DNA of 64,000 nucleotides from Toxorhynchites rutilus septentrionalis (Eukaryota; Arthropoda; Insecta; Diptera; Culicidae). Below are positions 30,784 to 44,528 of the stretch, piece by piece (the first letter of the stretch is position 1; each line of letters opens with the position of its first letter). The notes below the pieces were generated by a model that worked only from the letters and a program-made list of their open reading frames with translations, was not told the DNA's origin and did no database searches. The position numbers and the translations under genes were made by a program. The stretch spans positions 29,308,981 to 29,372,980 of the forward strand of contig NC_073744.1 in NCBI RefSeq assembly GCF_029784135.1. Direction: 5' to 3'.

Positions 30784-31240
30784 TACATATAAAAAAAAAT
30801 AATTGAAAAAGACAATAAATTAGAATTTTTTTTTTTCAAATATCTCGAGAATGGCTGCATTTAGAAGTAGATTGATAAAGAGCTTTTTTGTTTTAAATCA
30901 CATCAGGATTCATAATTTATGGCTAAAAATGAATGTTAACATACAAAAATTCGAAAATTCATAAAAAGTCGATGTTCCACAAAGTTTGTCAAAAACAGTT
31001 TCACCATCTTGATCTGATTTTTTAAATTTTGTACGCGACTTCTATTTTATATGAAAAAAAAATAAAAATATATATTTTAAATATTGCAAATTATTTTTTT
31101 TTGTAAATGAAAAAACTAATTTTTTTCTCAGCGTATATTTTTTTCACGTTTTAACATCAATGCTCTATAAATTTTTCTAAGACACTATTTCGGTACGATT
31201 CATAGTTTTTGAGATATAAATTATCAAAGATCTTACTAGA
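30784..31240 (+). repeat. dispersed AT-rich repeat, direct copy C
   Basis: Matches 29715-29984 for about 280 bases, from AAGACAATAAATTAGAA through the TCTATTTTATAT run, then continues as AT-rich sequence without genes. Confidence 0.6.
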
Positions 31241-32902
31241 ATCGATACGCCTTTTCCACACGTTACACTTGGGTCAAAAAAATTCCTAAATGCTGTGGAA
31301 AACTCATATTTCCTCCAACCCAAACGGAATACAAACTTTCATTCGAGTCAAAAATGCTCATGTTTTGTCATTTGTCGATTTCATTTGGAATTGCCCATTT
31401 GCTTCATATAAACTGGCTGTTAAACTCAGCTTCGATGCCCCGAAACCGTTGTTTCTAACCCTTATCGTTTTTTTTCGTTCGTTCCGATACACATCTAAAA
31501 TGTATTCAGTTCAGCATCCCTACACCGTTCGTTCACAAAGAGTTCGCTCCCAACTTTTGACCAATCTGAGCCCTCAGGTCGCCGATGTCAGCGTCAAGCA
31601 TGGGATTAATTTCGGATCAATGAACCTTGCCACCCACCCTAACGATAATGTTCTATTTGCAAAAGCGAATTTATTAGAATAATATTACATAAGTTGTATC
31701 ATGTATCATGAATTCAATATTGTATGTGTGTATAAAGCGATCGTATGCTTTATTCGTGGAATTCAAATGCTAAATAAAAATATTGTATGTATAAGGATTA
31801 TTTCTATCAATTATGTACAGAAAATGGCTCGAGTGCCATCATGCCAGAAATATAGAACCGTTCGAATGTTCGCGTGTGTTCAATTGGTGTACAATCATTC
31901 ATTTTTATTTTCTGTCACAATTCCACAAAGATTGTTAGGTAACGATAGATAACTCTATCGGCTTGATTTGTTGTACAATTCACGTATATTTAACGCTGCT
32001 ACTCGTTACTTTATGCTTATGCGACGGTACGTACTTCTAAGATTGTATGTAAGCATGAATCTGCCACAAATCCTCAACTTAACAGCTGTATTAGCCTTCG
32101 ATTTCTACTTAGTTGGTCATCGAACATCGGTTGCCTTCAGTAACTATCCTTTCACATGCCTTGAATTTCAGTATAGTTGTTTGCGAGACCACCCATCATT
32201 TCTCATGGTTCAATTCGAGTGAATATACACAATATTTTTATATAAAAATAAATCTCTCACATAAATGCAACAAATACACTTAGGTTATGCATAAATGAAA
32301 TAGAACGCAATGCATTCTTTTTTTTCCGAGTCCCATTATGTCACGGGATAAAGGATACACAATTACACACATCAGCAAAAATACTGTTAAATTCAATTGT
32401 TGGAAGGAATGTAAAATTTGTAACTCGTTGGAATGAATGGTGGTCTTAATAAGAGATTGGAATAGTATCAGAAAACGAACAACTTGTTCGAACATAGAAT
32501 CGGCTGAATTTTAAAGCAAAGTGTAGAATCAGAAAAATGCTTAAAATGAAATCGAAAGAATCTCACTCCCCGAAATATTATCCAATGAAATCATTCATTT
32601 ATCCTACTACTAGACGTTAGCTCAGGGGTTAATAACAGTGTGAATTTAACAGAAAATGTGTAACAATACTTCGGGAAATTAGCTCCGATTTTGTTCTCGA
32701 TAAACAAGCCCCCCAGAGAGCCTAGCACTACATTGTAGCAATTTTGTGTTGTGCGATGCTTTTCAATCGTCGTTTTTCGAAAAATTATAAATTTGTGTTT
32801 CGCACGCTTGAAGGGCTTTGCTTCCATCCAACAACGCGCGATTCATATCGGCTGCTCTAAGACAAAGTTCTTCTCTACCCATTAATACTAAAATTTCTCC
32901 GC

Positions 32903-32953
<51 letters not shown>

Positions 32954-33252
32954 TATCGCGGTAGAATGGTTGTAAGATTTGTTTTTTTATGTGCACTACG
33001 AAAGGTAAGACTCGGTATGAATGTGTAAAGATCTTTAGTCGTAATAGTGTTCAAAATTGGCTAACCTTCCTCCCAACGTATCTCTAGCCCGAATACCGAC
33101 CGACTTCATGCTGCGCGTATAGAATGAAATGCTAGGATGAATCTCCTTTTTTTTGTTGAGTACCGGAACCCGCTGAGAGTATTTCACCCACCAGCGCAGA
33201 ACTACTATCGGGAAACTAGCGAAATGTGAACGAAACCCCGGAGAAGGATTTA
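31241..33252 (-). other. probable cindr 3' UTR and downstream flank
   Basis: No coding feature supported on either strand. Read on the minus strand it follows the cindr stop. AATAAA hexamers on - occur at 31909-31904 and near 31750, so a long 3' UTR of about 1.3-1.5 kb is possible. A CT microsatellite occupies about 32901-32950. Plus-strand frames at 31290-31682 and 31701-32222 have no recognisable domain. Confidence 0.4.
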
Positions 33253-36200
33253 TCATACCTGCGTCACACACTGCGCGTATTTCTCCAGCTCTTTCTGTAG
33301 CGTTTTCACCTTGTCGGATTCGTCGCGCAGCAGCCGTTTAAGCTCCTCGATCAAACCATTCTGCGCGCTGAGCTGTCTCTCCATTCGGTTGACCTTCTGC
33401 TCCAGATCTTGCACTCGCGAGCAAACATTATCCGAGGTGATGGCTGTGGGAGGGCCCGCATTAGCTCCGATGGCGGTGGTTGTCGTGGATCCACCGCTCG
33501 GTGCTCCGTTGTTGTTGTTGATGTTGTTGCTTGGTGGTACTGTTGCGGTCGTTGCTGGCAGCTCCGGAGGACCACTTGACGATGTAATGTGGATCGTTTT
33601 TGTGTTTCTAGAGATGGGCGTAGGTGATATACTGCGATTTCGCAGGTTCACGCTGATGGGCCGACTGCTGTTGGTGGAACTGGAGGTGTCGTTAGCGTTG
33701 TTCGCACCAGCGCTGTCCGAAGAGATGGCAATTTTGGTTGAAAGTGCTGACATTGACTTTGTCATAACGCTGTTGGTGGTTTGCTCCACGCTATTGGCGG
33801 TAGCTAACGCGTGCTGCTGATGGCTAGTCTCCTTCCTACTGGACGCAATCAAGTCGAAGGAACTGTGATTATTATTATTGTTGTTGTTGATCGTCGTTGT
33901 GCTGGAGGTGACATCTGCCGCACTGGCGGTGGCTGATCGTTCCGTTAGTCTTGCTCTTGCTGACGAGCCAGACACTGTGGATGACACTAAACTTGATGAG
34001 CTTATGTGGAACGATTTGGAAATATTCTCAAATTTGGATTCTTCTTGGTGGTGGTGCTGATGGTGGTGGTTGCTACTGGATGTCACTGATAGATGCTCCG
34101 GCGATTTCGATTCGCTAACGTTCGGAGAAGTTTTCTTCGCCTGGCTTGCCTTCAATTCATCCATCCAAGGCACTTTGTGCTTTTCCCACTCTCGCGCCTT
34201 GGGCTTGGCGATAAACTCATCCTCGTTGTTGGCATTGGTGTGATTGTTTACATTCAACAAATCAGGCTTTGTTGGATCCGGTTCCGAAGAATTTTGCGAC
34301 AACTGGTGGAACAAACCAGAATTTCCATTGCTCATTCCATTGCTACCAGAGTCACTAATGATACTGCCGGCTGACGTGGGAGGTCTTCTTTTGGGAGCCT
34401 TTGCCCGATTTGCGCGCATGTCTTTAAGCACCGAACCACGCTCGACGTGGCCGAATTCCGATTCGTCCTTGGAGAGCCTCTCGCCGCTAATATTTTTCTC
34501 GTTATTATCCGCCACCTCCGACCTCATCTTACTTCCCCCAACACCATCCATACTATCCTGGCTTGTGCTTTTGCTTTCGCCCTTCACCTTCTGCTTCAGC
34601 CCAGAGAACAAATTTCCAGTCACACTCGTAATCGAGGGACTTTTCTTGATGGGGACCTGGGGTTTCTTTCCGAGCACTGGCGGCGGCGTCGCCTTCTTTT
34701 CGTCCAAATTTTCCAAGCTTTTGCGGATTTCGGACGTTTTGCTCTCCAGACTCTTCCGAGGGGGCTTCTCGGTGACCGGTGCAGCAGTCGGAACGGCACC
34801 CGTGCCAGCGATCAGATTGCTGGCAGCTGCTGAAATCTCCATGTTTCTGTGCTCGAGTGACTTCCGGTGGGCAGCCACATTGCCGAAGGTGGGTGAACCC
34901 GTTGACTGTGTGCTGGGCTCGTTGAGTGAATCCTTCGAACCGAAACTTTCCTTACGATAGGAGCTATTTTGTTGTTGGTTGGTGCCGCTGTGTTTGCCTA
35001 TGGAGACTTTGCTTCCGGGTGGTGGCCGTTCCGGTTTTGCCAGCATGGTTTCCTTGACGGGGGAAACTGAAACGAAACAACGGGTATGGATTAAATATAT
35101 TAATACTCTAACAATCGTTGAAATTAATGAGTAGTCTCTGGATTTGATGATTATGTGTAAGAGCTGCTATCACTTGAAGACTGCCTTTCCATGTCACTAA
35201 GCTAGGTTTGCCGTTGCTGTTGACTGTCCAAAATTTTATATTATATTAACTGACCCGGCAAAATTCGTCCCGTTCGTGGATTTTTGTTATCAATACCTTC
35301 GAACATTCAGGTTTTCTTACTAAGCGATCGTTCATGGGTCCATTCGCAGAACTGTTCATTGATTGATCGTCTAATTGACCTTTCAAAAATTTTCACGGGC
35401 TGTCCACCACGTGGACAGAAAAAGCACGACTTTCGACTCCCCTCCGTGGACAAGCGTGGACATTTTCATACCCCTCTCCTGTTGTCCACGTGGACATTTT
35501 TCTTTATTTTATTAGAAAAATTCAGGAAATAACTGAATTGGGCATAAATTAAATTTTCATTCCATTTGAGTTTATTTTGTTTCAAATTTTACTTGCTGAA
35601 CCCTGCCACGTTTGCTATAGCTCATTGATGTTTTATGACAGAGAAATGAGTAGTAAAACAAAGCTATATTCCATATGAGTTTAATTTTGAAATACTTGTA
35701 ATAAAGGGTGTGTCACATCAAATTGCATCACGGAAAAAACGCTGTAGAAATTCGCCCAGTAGACCGATCCTTTTGAAAATTTTAGACAGTAAAATAAAAA
35801 CTATTAAACAACTTTTGGCATTTTCTTTTTATTCATACTTCGAGCCCAAGCCCGTATGCTCGCACCTTCCTCTTTACCCCGTCCATAAGGTTCTGTACAA
35901 CGTCAGGTTGTAGTTTTTTTTTAAAAGAAATCCATTTTCTCTTAAAGTCCGCCTCCGATTTGACAACTTTTGGGTTCTTCCGGAGGGCCTGCTTCATAAT
36001 CGCCCAATATTTCTCTATTGGGCGAAGCTCCGGCGCGTTGGGCGGGTTCATTTCCTTTGGCATGAAGGTGACCCCGTTGGCTTCGTACCACTCCAACACG
36101 TCCTTTGAATGGTGGCACGAAGCGAGATCCGGCCAGAAGATGGTCGGGCCCTCGTGCTGCTTCAATAGTGGTAGTAAGCGCTTCTGTAGGCACTCCCTAA

Positions 36201-39200
36201 GGTAAACCTGCCCGTTTACCGTGCCGGTCATCACGAAGGGGGCGCTCCGCTGACCGCAAGAGCAGATCGCTTGCCACACCATGTACTTTTTGACAAACTT
36301 GGATAGTTTCTGTTTGCGAATCTCCTCCGGAACGCTGAATTTGTCCTCTGCGGAGAAGAACAACAGGCCCGGCAGCTGACGGAAGTCCGCTTTGACGTAG
36401 GTTTCGTCGTCCATTACCAGGCAATGCGGCTTCGTCAGCATTTCGGTGTACAGCTTCCGGGCTCGCGTCTTCCCCACCATGTTTTGCCTTTCGTCGCGGT
36501 TAGGAGCCTTCTGAACCTTGTATGTACGAAGGCCCTCCCGCTGCTTGGTCCGCTGGACGAATGAACTTGACAAATTCAGCTTATTGGCGACATCCCGGAC
36601 CGAACTTCTCGGATCACGTCTAAACTGCTTAACTACACGCTTGTGATCTTTTTCACTGACGGAGCATCCATTTTTGCCGTTCTTCACCTTCCGGTCGATG
36701 GTTAGGTTCTCGAAGTATCGTTTTAGTACTCTGCTGACCGTGGATTGGACGATTCCCAGCATCTTACCGATGTCCCGATGTGACAACTCCGGATTCTCGA
36801 AATGAGTGCACAAGATTAATTCACGACGCTCTTTTTCGTTCGACGACATTTTTCCAAATTTACGAAAAATTGACAGTGAAGCATGGCCAACGTGATCTAT
36901 ACACTCTTATCTGATTATAAGCGAAAACTGAAGATATAATTCCTAAAAATTAAATTTCTATAGCGTTTTTTCCGTGATGCAATTTGATGTGACACACCCT
37001 TTAGTTTGTTCTTCTATTATCTTCAAAGATATAAAGGCTATCTGGTTTGTCAACACGGAAACGCGTAATATCCAGTTGACAATCCGCATCCGAATATAAA
37101 TTACAAAATTCCAAGGATTGATCCTGAGCAAAGCCAATCGAATAAAAATAAATGGATTTGAAATCATTATCAGATACAATTTAAGCTCACGATGTTTAAA
37201 CACATGCAAAGAATTTTGTTGCTATCACATAGAATACATATTCAGTACTAGAAAGTTGATTTACTTTCACAGCTTTATTTCAGAAGTGTGCTTATTTCAT
37301 CTGGAAATCTTAAAGCTTGTTGAGGTGTTGGCAGTAGCAACAACATTTTTTGAAGTGGCTCGTATGAGCTCCATCAGAACTCGAGTTTTTGAAGCGCACA
37401 AAAATGAACAGAACAATTTTATATACATAGTTTATTTTGCTATCAACTAAAAAGAATTTCAAAAAAAGAAAAGATAAAGTAGGAAGCATGCACTGATATC
37501 TATAGATCTTCACTTGATAAAGGATTGAGTAGTAAAGGGTCGAAATTTTTCAGCGATTTCGGAACGCCTGTATCTTCGATATGAAGATGACATTAAGATA
37601 AAAAATACAGCATTTTCAAGCTACAAATTTCTAGTGTGTGATGCGTGTATGTACATTGTGCAACTAAAATACATGCAAACTAAATACATTGCAAGAAAAG
37701 ATAAAACGTTTATGGTTTGTTTTCAAAGTTTCTCTAGATTTTGAAAATACATTCTTGAAATCAATCCAATCGACATGATTATTTCGCTTCCATTAGATTC
37801 ATAGAGAGTTTCAGTAGAACTATTTACTACAGAGGTATTCTCTATCGAATGTAAAATTATTCTTTGATTTCGAATTAAGAATATTTCATGAAATAATGAA
37901 CGCACAGTAAATCGATGGTCAAATCTACTCATCGCGATCTTGGAAATATTTAACACATGGTCCAGTTGTTGCTTTGTCGAATGCCTTATTTTATAACAGA
38001 GTTACAGCGTTTCAAAGATCACTCAAAACTTTCGTTGTCGCATTTTGCTCCTCAATTTTTTTGTCGAGTGTAGTTCTTTGCCTACTTTGGAATACGATCG
38101 CCACAGGAAATGTCGGTTCATTTAAACAGCAATTCACTTTTAGTCATCAGCGCAATAGAAACCTTTTCCGCAATAGTTTGGGGAATTTTCAAAGGGTACT
38201 AATACCTTATTAAACATATTTTCAATATCTATATTTTTTTTTTATTTTTCAACTGCTTATTGGCCATTCTACATTGAGTGTCTAGATAGCTTCCAAAATG
38301 TCCGTGGGGAAAAAACATCAAAAAACTCACGACTCAATTTTTTTTTACTAACCTTGCACGAAAAGTTATTGCTATTATTGCTCTTTAGTTTTCCTCCGCT
38401 TAAATCCTTATCAAAACGACACTAACATCACAGTTTACCAGAGAGCAATTCAACGCCAAATTAATCTTCCGCTGCCCCGATCCTCATTTTATTAAAATTT
38501 TGTTCATTTTTTTTCAAAAATAGCCTGGAAGCCTGTTGCCCGATTGAAACATTTTTTTTGAGAAATCTATTAACCTTCTATTATTTTTTTTTATAAATGT
38601 TTACTGAGAAAACATTCTCATAAATTGAATAAAATATCAAAAACTATTATATCTGTTTAAAATATTGTTGTATATAGATTTTTAGGTAGCTGATCCGTAA
38701 TATTTTAGGAGATAGGGGATCATGAAAAATCTTCCACGCTTATGCTAAAATCTTAACTACGAAATAATTATTGAACTTTTCCTTGAGACCGGTTTTTTGC
38801 CTTAAACTGATTTTAATTCAAAAAGTGCGCTATTTTTCACGATTGAATTGCTTCCATTTGAGGAAATTTTGCATAAAATTCTGTTGTGAACACATTTAAA
38901 TTAGTGGAAGATAACAAGAAGGATAATAGTTTGGTGTCAAGGAAGGAACTGTAGAGTGGTTGGAGAGCTTCAATTTGGCTGATAGAAACAATCCAGTTTG
39001 TCATGCATTTTGGAAAATTAATTAAAAACACCAAATTTGAAGTTTCTTCTTTACATTTAAAATTTGATTCTGGGTTCCATTAATTTGAAAGTTTTACAAC
39101 TGCATTCTATGCAAAGTTTTCTTATCTTTCAAATGAACAGTATAATTATTCTAAGGAGCGTATTTTCTAAATTAGAGTCAGTTCAAGACATAAAATTAGA

Positions 39201-42200
39201 CTTAAGAAAACAATGTTCTAGTTGAGAATTGATCACATTCGTAGGATTCTTTCATCAAATATGATCCTCTATCACCTCCTGAAATATTCTATAATTCATC
39301 AGAACACTGGCTCAATTGTTTTAAGTTGACAACTAGTGATGCATAGACAATCTCACGCAAATGTAAATATTGATTCCTAGAAATTAATGAAATGAAAATA
39401 CTTTGGAAAAATGATTTTACACGCAATTCTGTATAAAGTTTTTCATAGACATTATTATCATATAATGTTCTCGAGTTATGACAAAATGTATAGAACATTA
39501 TATATTTGATGAAAAATCATTTACGCATATCATGGAATCTCAACCATTATGGAATCGTTTAATTTTTAAAGTTCTGGCTATAAGAGCTATGCATACCCTG
39601 TAACTATAAAAGTTCGATCATAGGAAATAGTTGGTCATTCACAATTTACGTGAGATATTTTTATAATACAGATTTCACTGAAGATGATCCATGATATGGG
39701 AAAAAATATATGAACGTTTGACTGGGCAGCACTCTCAGGCGGCTGAATCCGTTTATTGATAAATACGGAGAGAAAATTCTTCCTGTCCACCTGGACTCAG
39801 TCTATAACCCCTCGCCCCTCTCCGTGGATAAGATTGGACATGGAAGAACACGAGAAACACGAAGGTTCCTTCCACGCTTCCGTTGTCTCCATGAATGGAG
39901 CAGCATCAAAAAAATACAGTCCGCCCCACAGTTTCCAGCAGACGGAACACCCGCTACCATCTGAGTAGCCTGTTAGCAAAATGTCATCCCTCGATCAACA
40001 TTAGATCTTGGAAGCCAAAGCAAACTTGATCATGATATCTATGCTCAACGCTCAATATTTTTCGAAAAGTTGTTCACTCGATATCCCTGCTTCAGTGAGC
40101 TTCGTCAATCTATTGCATACTGGATCCGATATATCTGTGCCCTGAAGCCGTCACCAAGAAAGACCATCTTCGAACCATTCGAGACCTTGAAACCCGCCGT
40201 GTGTGGCTTGCGGCGATAACTTTTAAATGTTTTAAATCGCATTGTAGTATCTGGGTTGCCGGCAAACGAATCACCCGCCATTGAATCACTTTTATTAGCT
40301 GTATTCGGGAATTGTCTTTAGTTCACGCAGCGAATTCATTTCTATGTCTTAAATGCTGTCCCACGAAGTGGTGTGGTAATTTGAGTTTTGGAAAAAGGAA
40401 AAAGTCACATGGAGCCATATCTGGAGAGTACCGTGCTTGTTCAATCACATTCCTGCTATCTTTGGTCAAAAATTCGTTTACAATGATCGATCGATGAGCT
40501 GATGAGAAATCCATGTGTTATCCTTCCACAAATCTGGCCGCTTGCAACGAATTTTCTCTCTCAAACGCCTCATTTTCAACGCATCGGCACAAGAAATTTT
40601 GTTTGCAATACAAAATTTCACACAATATCTTTGATCAATATAATTATCTATATCAAAAATTGCCGAGCAAAAAAAATCTTGTTCTTAGTGACGCTGTAAA
40701 CAAACTAAATGATGGATCGCTCATAAAATCGACATTAGGAGGCGATCTGGCGTAGTGGTAACATCCATACCTCTCACGCTAAAGGTCACGAGTTTAATTC
40801 TCACTCCCGACATTCTTCCAAAAATGGAAGTAAAAGTGACGAACCTGCCAAAATGTGTTGAAAGTCACTTAATAGTGAAAAAATCGACATTAAGATCACT
40901 GACAGTAGTACCAACTAAAAATGAAACAAGATTGAAAAATGTTCAGCGGAAGAACTAAAATTACAAATACATTCCATAGAATGTAGTTTCATGCAACCAA
41001 AATCGAGCAAAAAAACACGCGTCAATTATAAGCACTAGAACACATTATTGTACCTTAAAACGTCGGGCACGCACCCACTTAATATTGACAAATGTCTATG
41101 AAGATGAAGAGAAGTTGACTACGAATAAAAGTAGTAAATAAAACGTTGGTTCAGTGCGATACGAAAATTATTTGTCTACTGTTGAAATCAGAGAATGTTT
41201 GCCGAATCGAATACCACTGTAAACTCCTTATCAGTTTGATAAGATATGTAATCTTGGGCTTGTAAGATAGCAGATAGGTAGCGCAGCAGAGCCTATTATA
41301 GATTCACCCCCACAACGCGAGTTTGTCGGCTCGTTTCATCATACGGTGTGGTGAGATGTGCTCTGACTGGCAATGCAGCAGGCATCGATCCTCCATACAA
41401 TTATGCACTTTAAAATAATTTGGGTACCGGGGACGAATGAATCACTAGATTTAAAATCTCCGTAAACAAAAGAAAAAAAATTAAAAGAAATAATTTGCAG
41501 GCCAAGAAAACTGCCTTTTGACATGTTGCTCCAGAATTGGTAATTCTCGATGACAGAAAAATAGTGCCGACGTCTGGTGGCGACTTCAAATTAGGGCCAT
41601 AATTTGGGTACCAAACTCGATAGTGTAATCGCTATCAGATTAGAAGCTGAAACGTTCTTCCAACCCTGGACCAGACGGAGTCCCCTCCATTGTTTTGAAA
41701 AAGTGTACCGATAGTTTGTCTTACCCACTGAGTCTCCTTTTCAATCTCTCCGTAGATTCTGGCATATTTCCAGAAATATGGAAAAAGGCTTATGTCTTCC
41801 CGGTTTTTAAGAAAGGCAGCAAGAAAGAAGTGCAGAACTACAGAGGGATCGCTTGCTTATGTGCAATATCTAAGCTACTAGAGCTCATCGTCTTGGATTA
41901 CATCTCCTACACATGCAAGAGCTATATAGCTGAACAACAACATGGATTTATTTCGAAGCGATCAACAACCACAAACCTAGTTGTTTACACATCATTTATT
42001 GCTCGTGCTCTACAGTCGCGTTATCAAATAGATGCAGTTTACACCGATTTTTCGGCGGCTTTCGATACCATCAATCACCAGTTAATAATTGCCAAACTTA
42101 ATCGTCTCGGTTTCAACGGCTCCTTTCTTAAATGGTTGCAATCCTATCTGGTAAATCGACAGATGTCTGTTAAAATTGGTGACACTATTTCCAAGACCTT

Positions 42201-44497
42201 CAGTGTTACTTCGGGTGTTCCCCAAGGAAGTCACTTAGGACCATACATTTTCCTGCTATTTCTGAACGACATCAATTTTGTTTTGGATTGTCAAAAATTG
42301 TCTTACGCAGACGACTTTAAAGCATTTCTACAGTCGCAAATCGATGCATTTGCTGCATGGTGTGACTAAAATAGAATGATTCTAAACCCCACCAAATGCT
42401 CAATTATTTCATTCTCGCGTAAACGCACTACAGTCCACTTCAATTACAAGTTGCAGGGCTGTATATTACAACGAGTCAATTGTGTCAAGGACCTAGGAGT
42501 TATGCTCGACTCTAGGCTTACATTTCGTGAGCACATTGCATATATAACGACGAAATCATCCAAAATGCTCGGATTTATGTTTCGTGCAACAAAACACTTC
42601 AGGGACATACACTACATAAAGGCCGTATATTGTTCCCTCGTTCGTTCGATACTCGAGTATGCATCAATTGTTTGGTCACCATACTATCAAAACAGCATTC
42701 TGCGGCTAGAAGCTATCCAGCGCAAATTCGTTAAATTTGCTCTACGGAATCTACCTTGGAGTGACCCAGCAACCTTCCCAGTTACGAACATCGCTGCAGA
42801 CTCATCGGGCTTGATTCTTTGTGTAATCGCCGCAACCTTGCCAGAATATGTTTCATTTCCGACTTGATACTGTCGCACATAGACTGTTCAGAGCTTTTAC
42901 AACTTGTGAACTTTAATATCCAGCAAAGGAATCTGAGATCTCATAACTTCCTCCAGATACCGTTTTCACGCACGAATTACGGATACTACGAGCCAATATC
43001 GAGTATGTGTCGAGAGTTCAATAGATACAGTATATATTTTGACCTCGGGATATCACGCACATCACTTAGAAAGAGATACATCTCTTCGATCACAAATACT
43101 CCGTCTAGTTATTAAGTTTTTAATTATAATTTAGTACGTAAGCGTCATTTGGGTTCTGTATACCCGTTGGTTTGTCGAATAAATAAATATAAACAAAAAA
43201 AAGACGGTTTTTAAATTTTAAAATTTGAATGAAAATTTTCACATCATGTTATTTAATTACTTGAAACACGTATTTCTGACTTTCATTCAACCATATGGCT
43301 ATACAATTCTAGCATTGTTACTGAATTTTTTCATTATAATATAAAGTTGTCTTCATAAACAATTTTTCTATGGGACTTTTTCACTACCTACAAACAAAAA
43401 TGTTTTTAGTTTAAATAGGATACTAATTTGATATGGAAAAGATAATTGTCATCCATAATTTTAATTTTGAAAACGTTTATTCCGACTGAAAATCAGTTAT
43501 TCTTTGACGCTCCTCTAAAATGGGAAACGAAGCTCAATGCCGTCAACGCGTATTGCTGTTTTGAAGAAAACAAATACTTTTGATGTTTGGGATGTTGGCA
43601 CCAAAAACATGGGGGGTGCCGTACAACTAAGAGAGAGTGTGATTAATCAAGCATGAACGAACGATAGAGACGGAGTAGGGGGTACGGCACGAGAGCGGTT
43701 GGCGGTTGGTTTGTGAACCTTCATAAAAAATGGTTCTAATAAAGTAGAGCTAATAAATGGAAATCATGGAGTTAATGAAATAGTCTGGATTTAACACATA
43801 AATTCCTACGCCCGAGCAGATTCTACAATTTGTGCAGTCGGTGCTATACAAAATGTTGTGGGAAAGTTTTTGTTGAAAGGGATATAAGCGATATCATCGA
43901 TTTCTCTATATCGACTCACACTTTTGGTCATAACTGCAAACACATTCCCAGCTGTATTTGACAATGTGGAAGATAGATCAGAAACTCATCTATCGAATTC
44001 TATAGCAAACTAAAATTGAAACACTTTTGCAGTTGAGTTATTATCTAAAGAAAAAGTTTATGAAGAGGAATCGATCAAGTCACACTTCTTTCATTCTGAG
44101 ACTCTGATGTGTGAAATAGTGATGAAAGAACAGATAATGGTAATGATACGATTGTGATGAATGGAGAATCCTTTTCGTATTCCGCTCAGGGAAATGACAT
44201 AGGTGTTAGTGAAAGAGAAGATAAACGACATAAAACTCGAGAATCGATGTGAGGATCGCGAGAGAAAGAAAGACAGAAATGAAAGAGAGAGAAAGAAAGA
44301 GAGAGAGAAAGAAAGAAAGAGAGAGAGGAAGAAAGAAAGGGAGAGAGAAAGAAAGAGAGAAAGAAAGAAAGAAAGAGAGAAAGAAAGAAAGAAAGAGAGG
44401 AAAGAAAGAAAGAGAGAGAGAACGAAAGAAAGAGAGAGAGAAATGAGAGAAAGAAAGAGAGAGAGAAATGAGAGAAAGAAAGAAAGAGAGAAATGAG

Positions 44498-44528
<31 letters not shown>

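Noticed and set aside
31290..31682. 130-codon + frame
   Set aside because: No recognisable domain, AT-rich surroundings, and it overlaps the likely cindr 3' flank.
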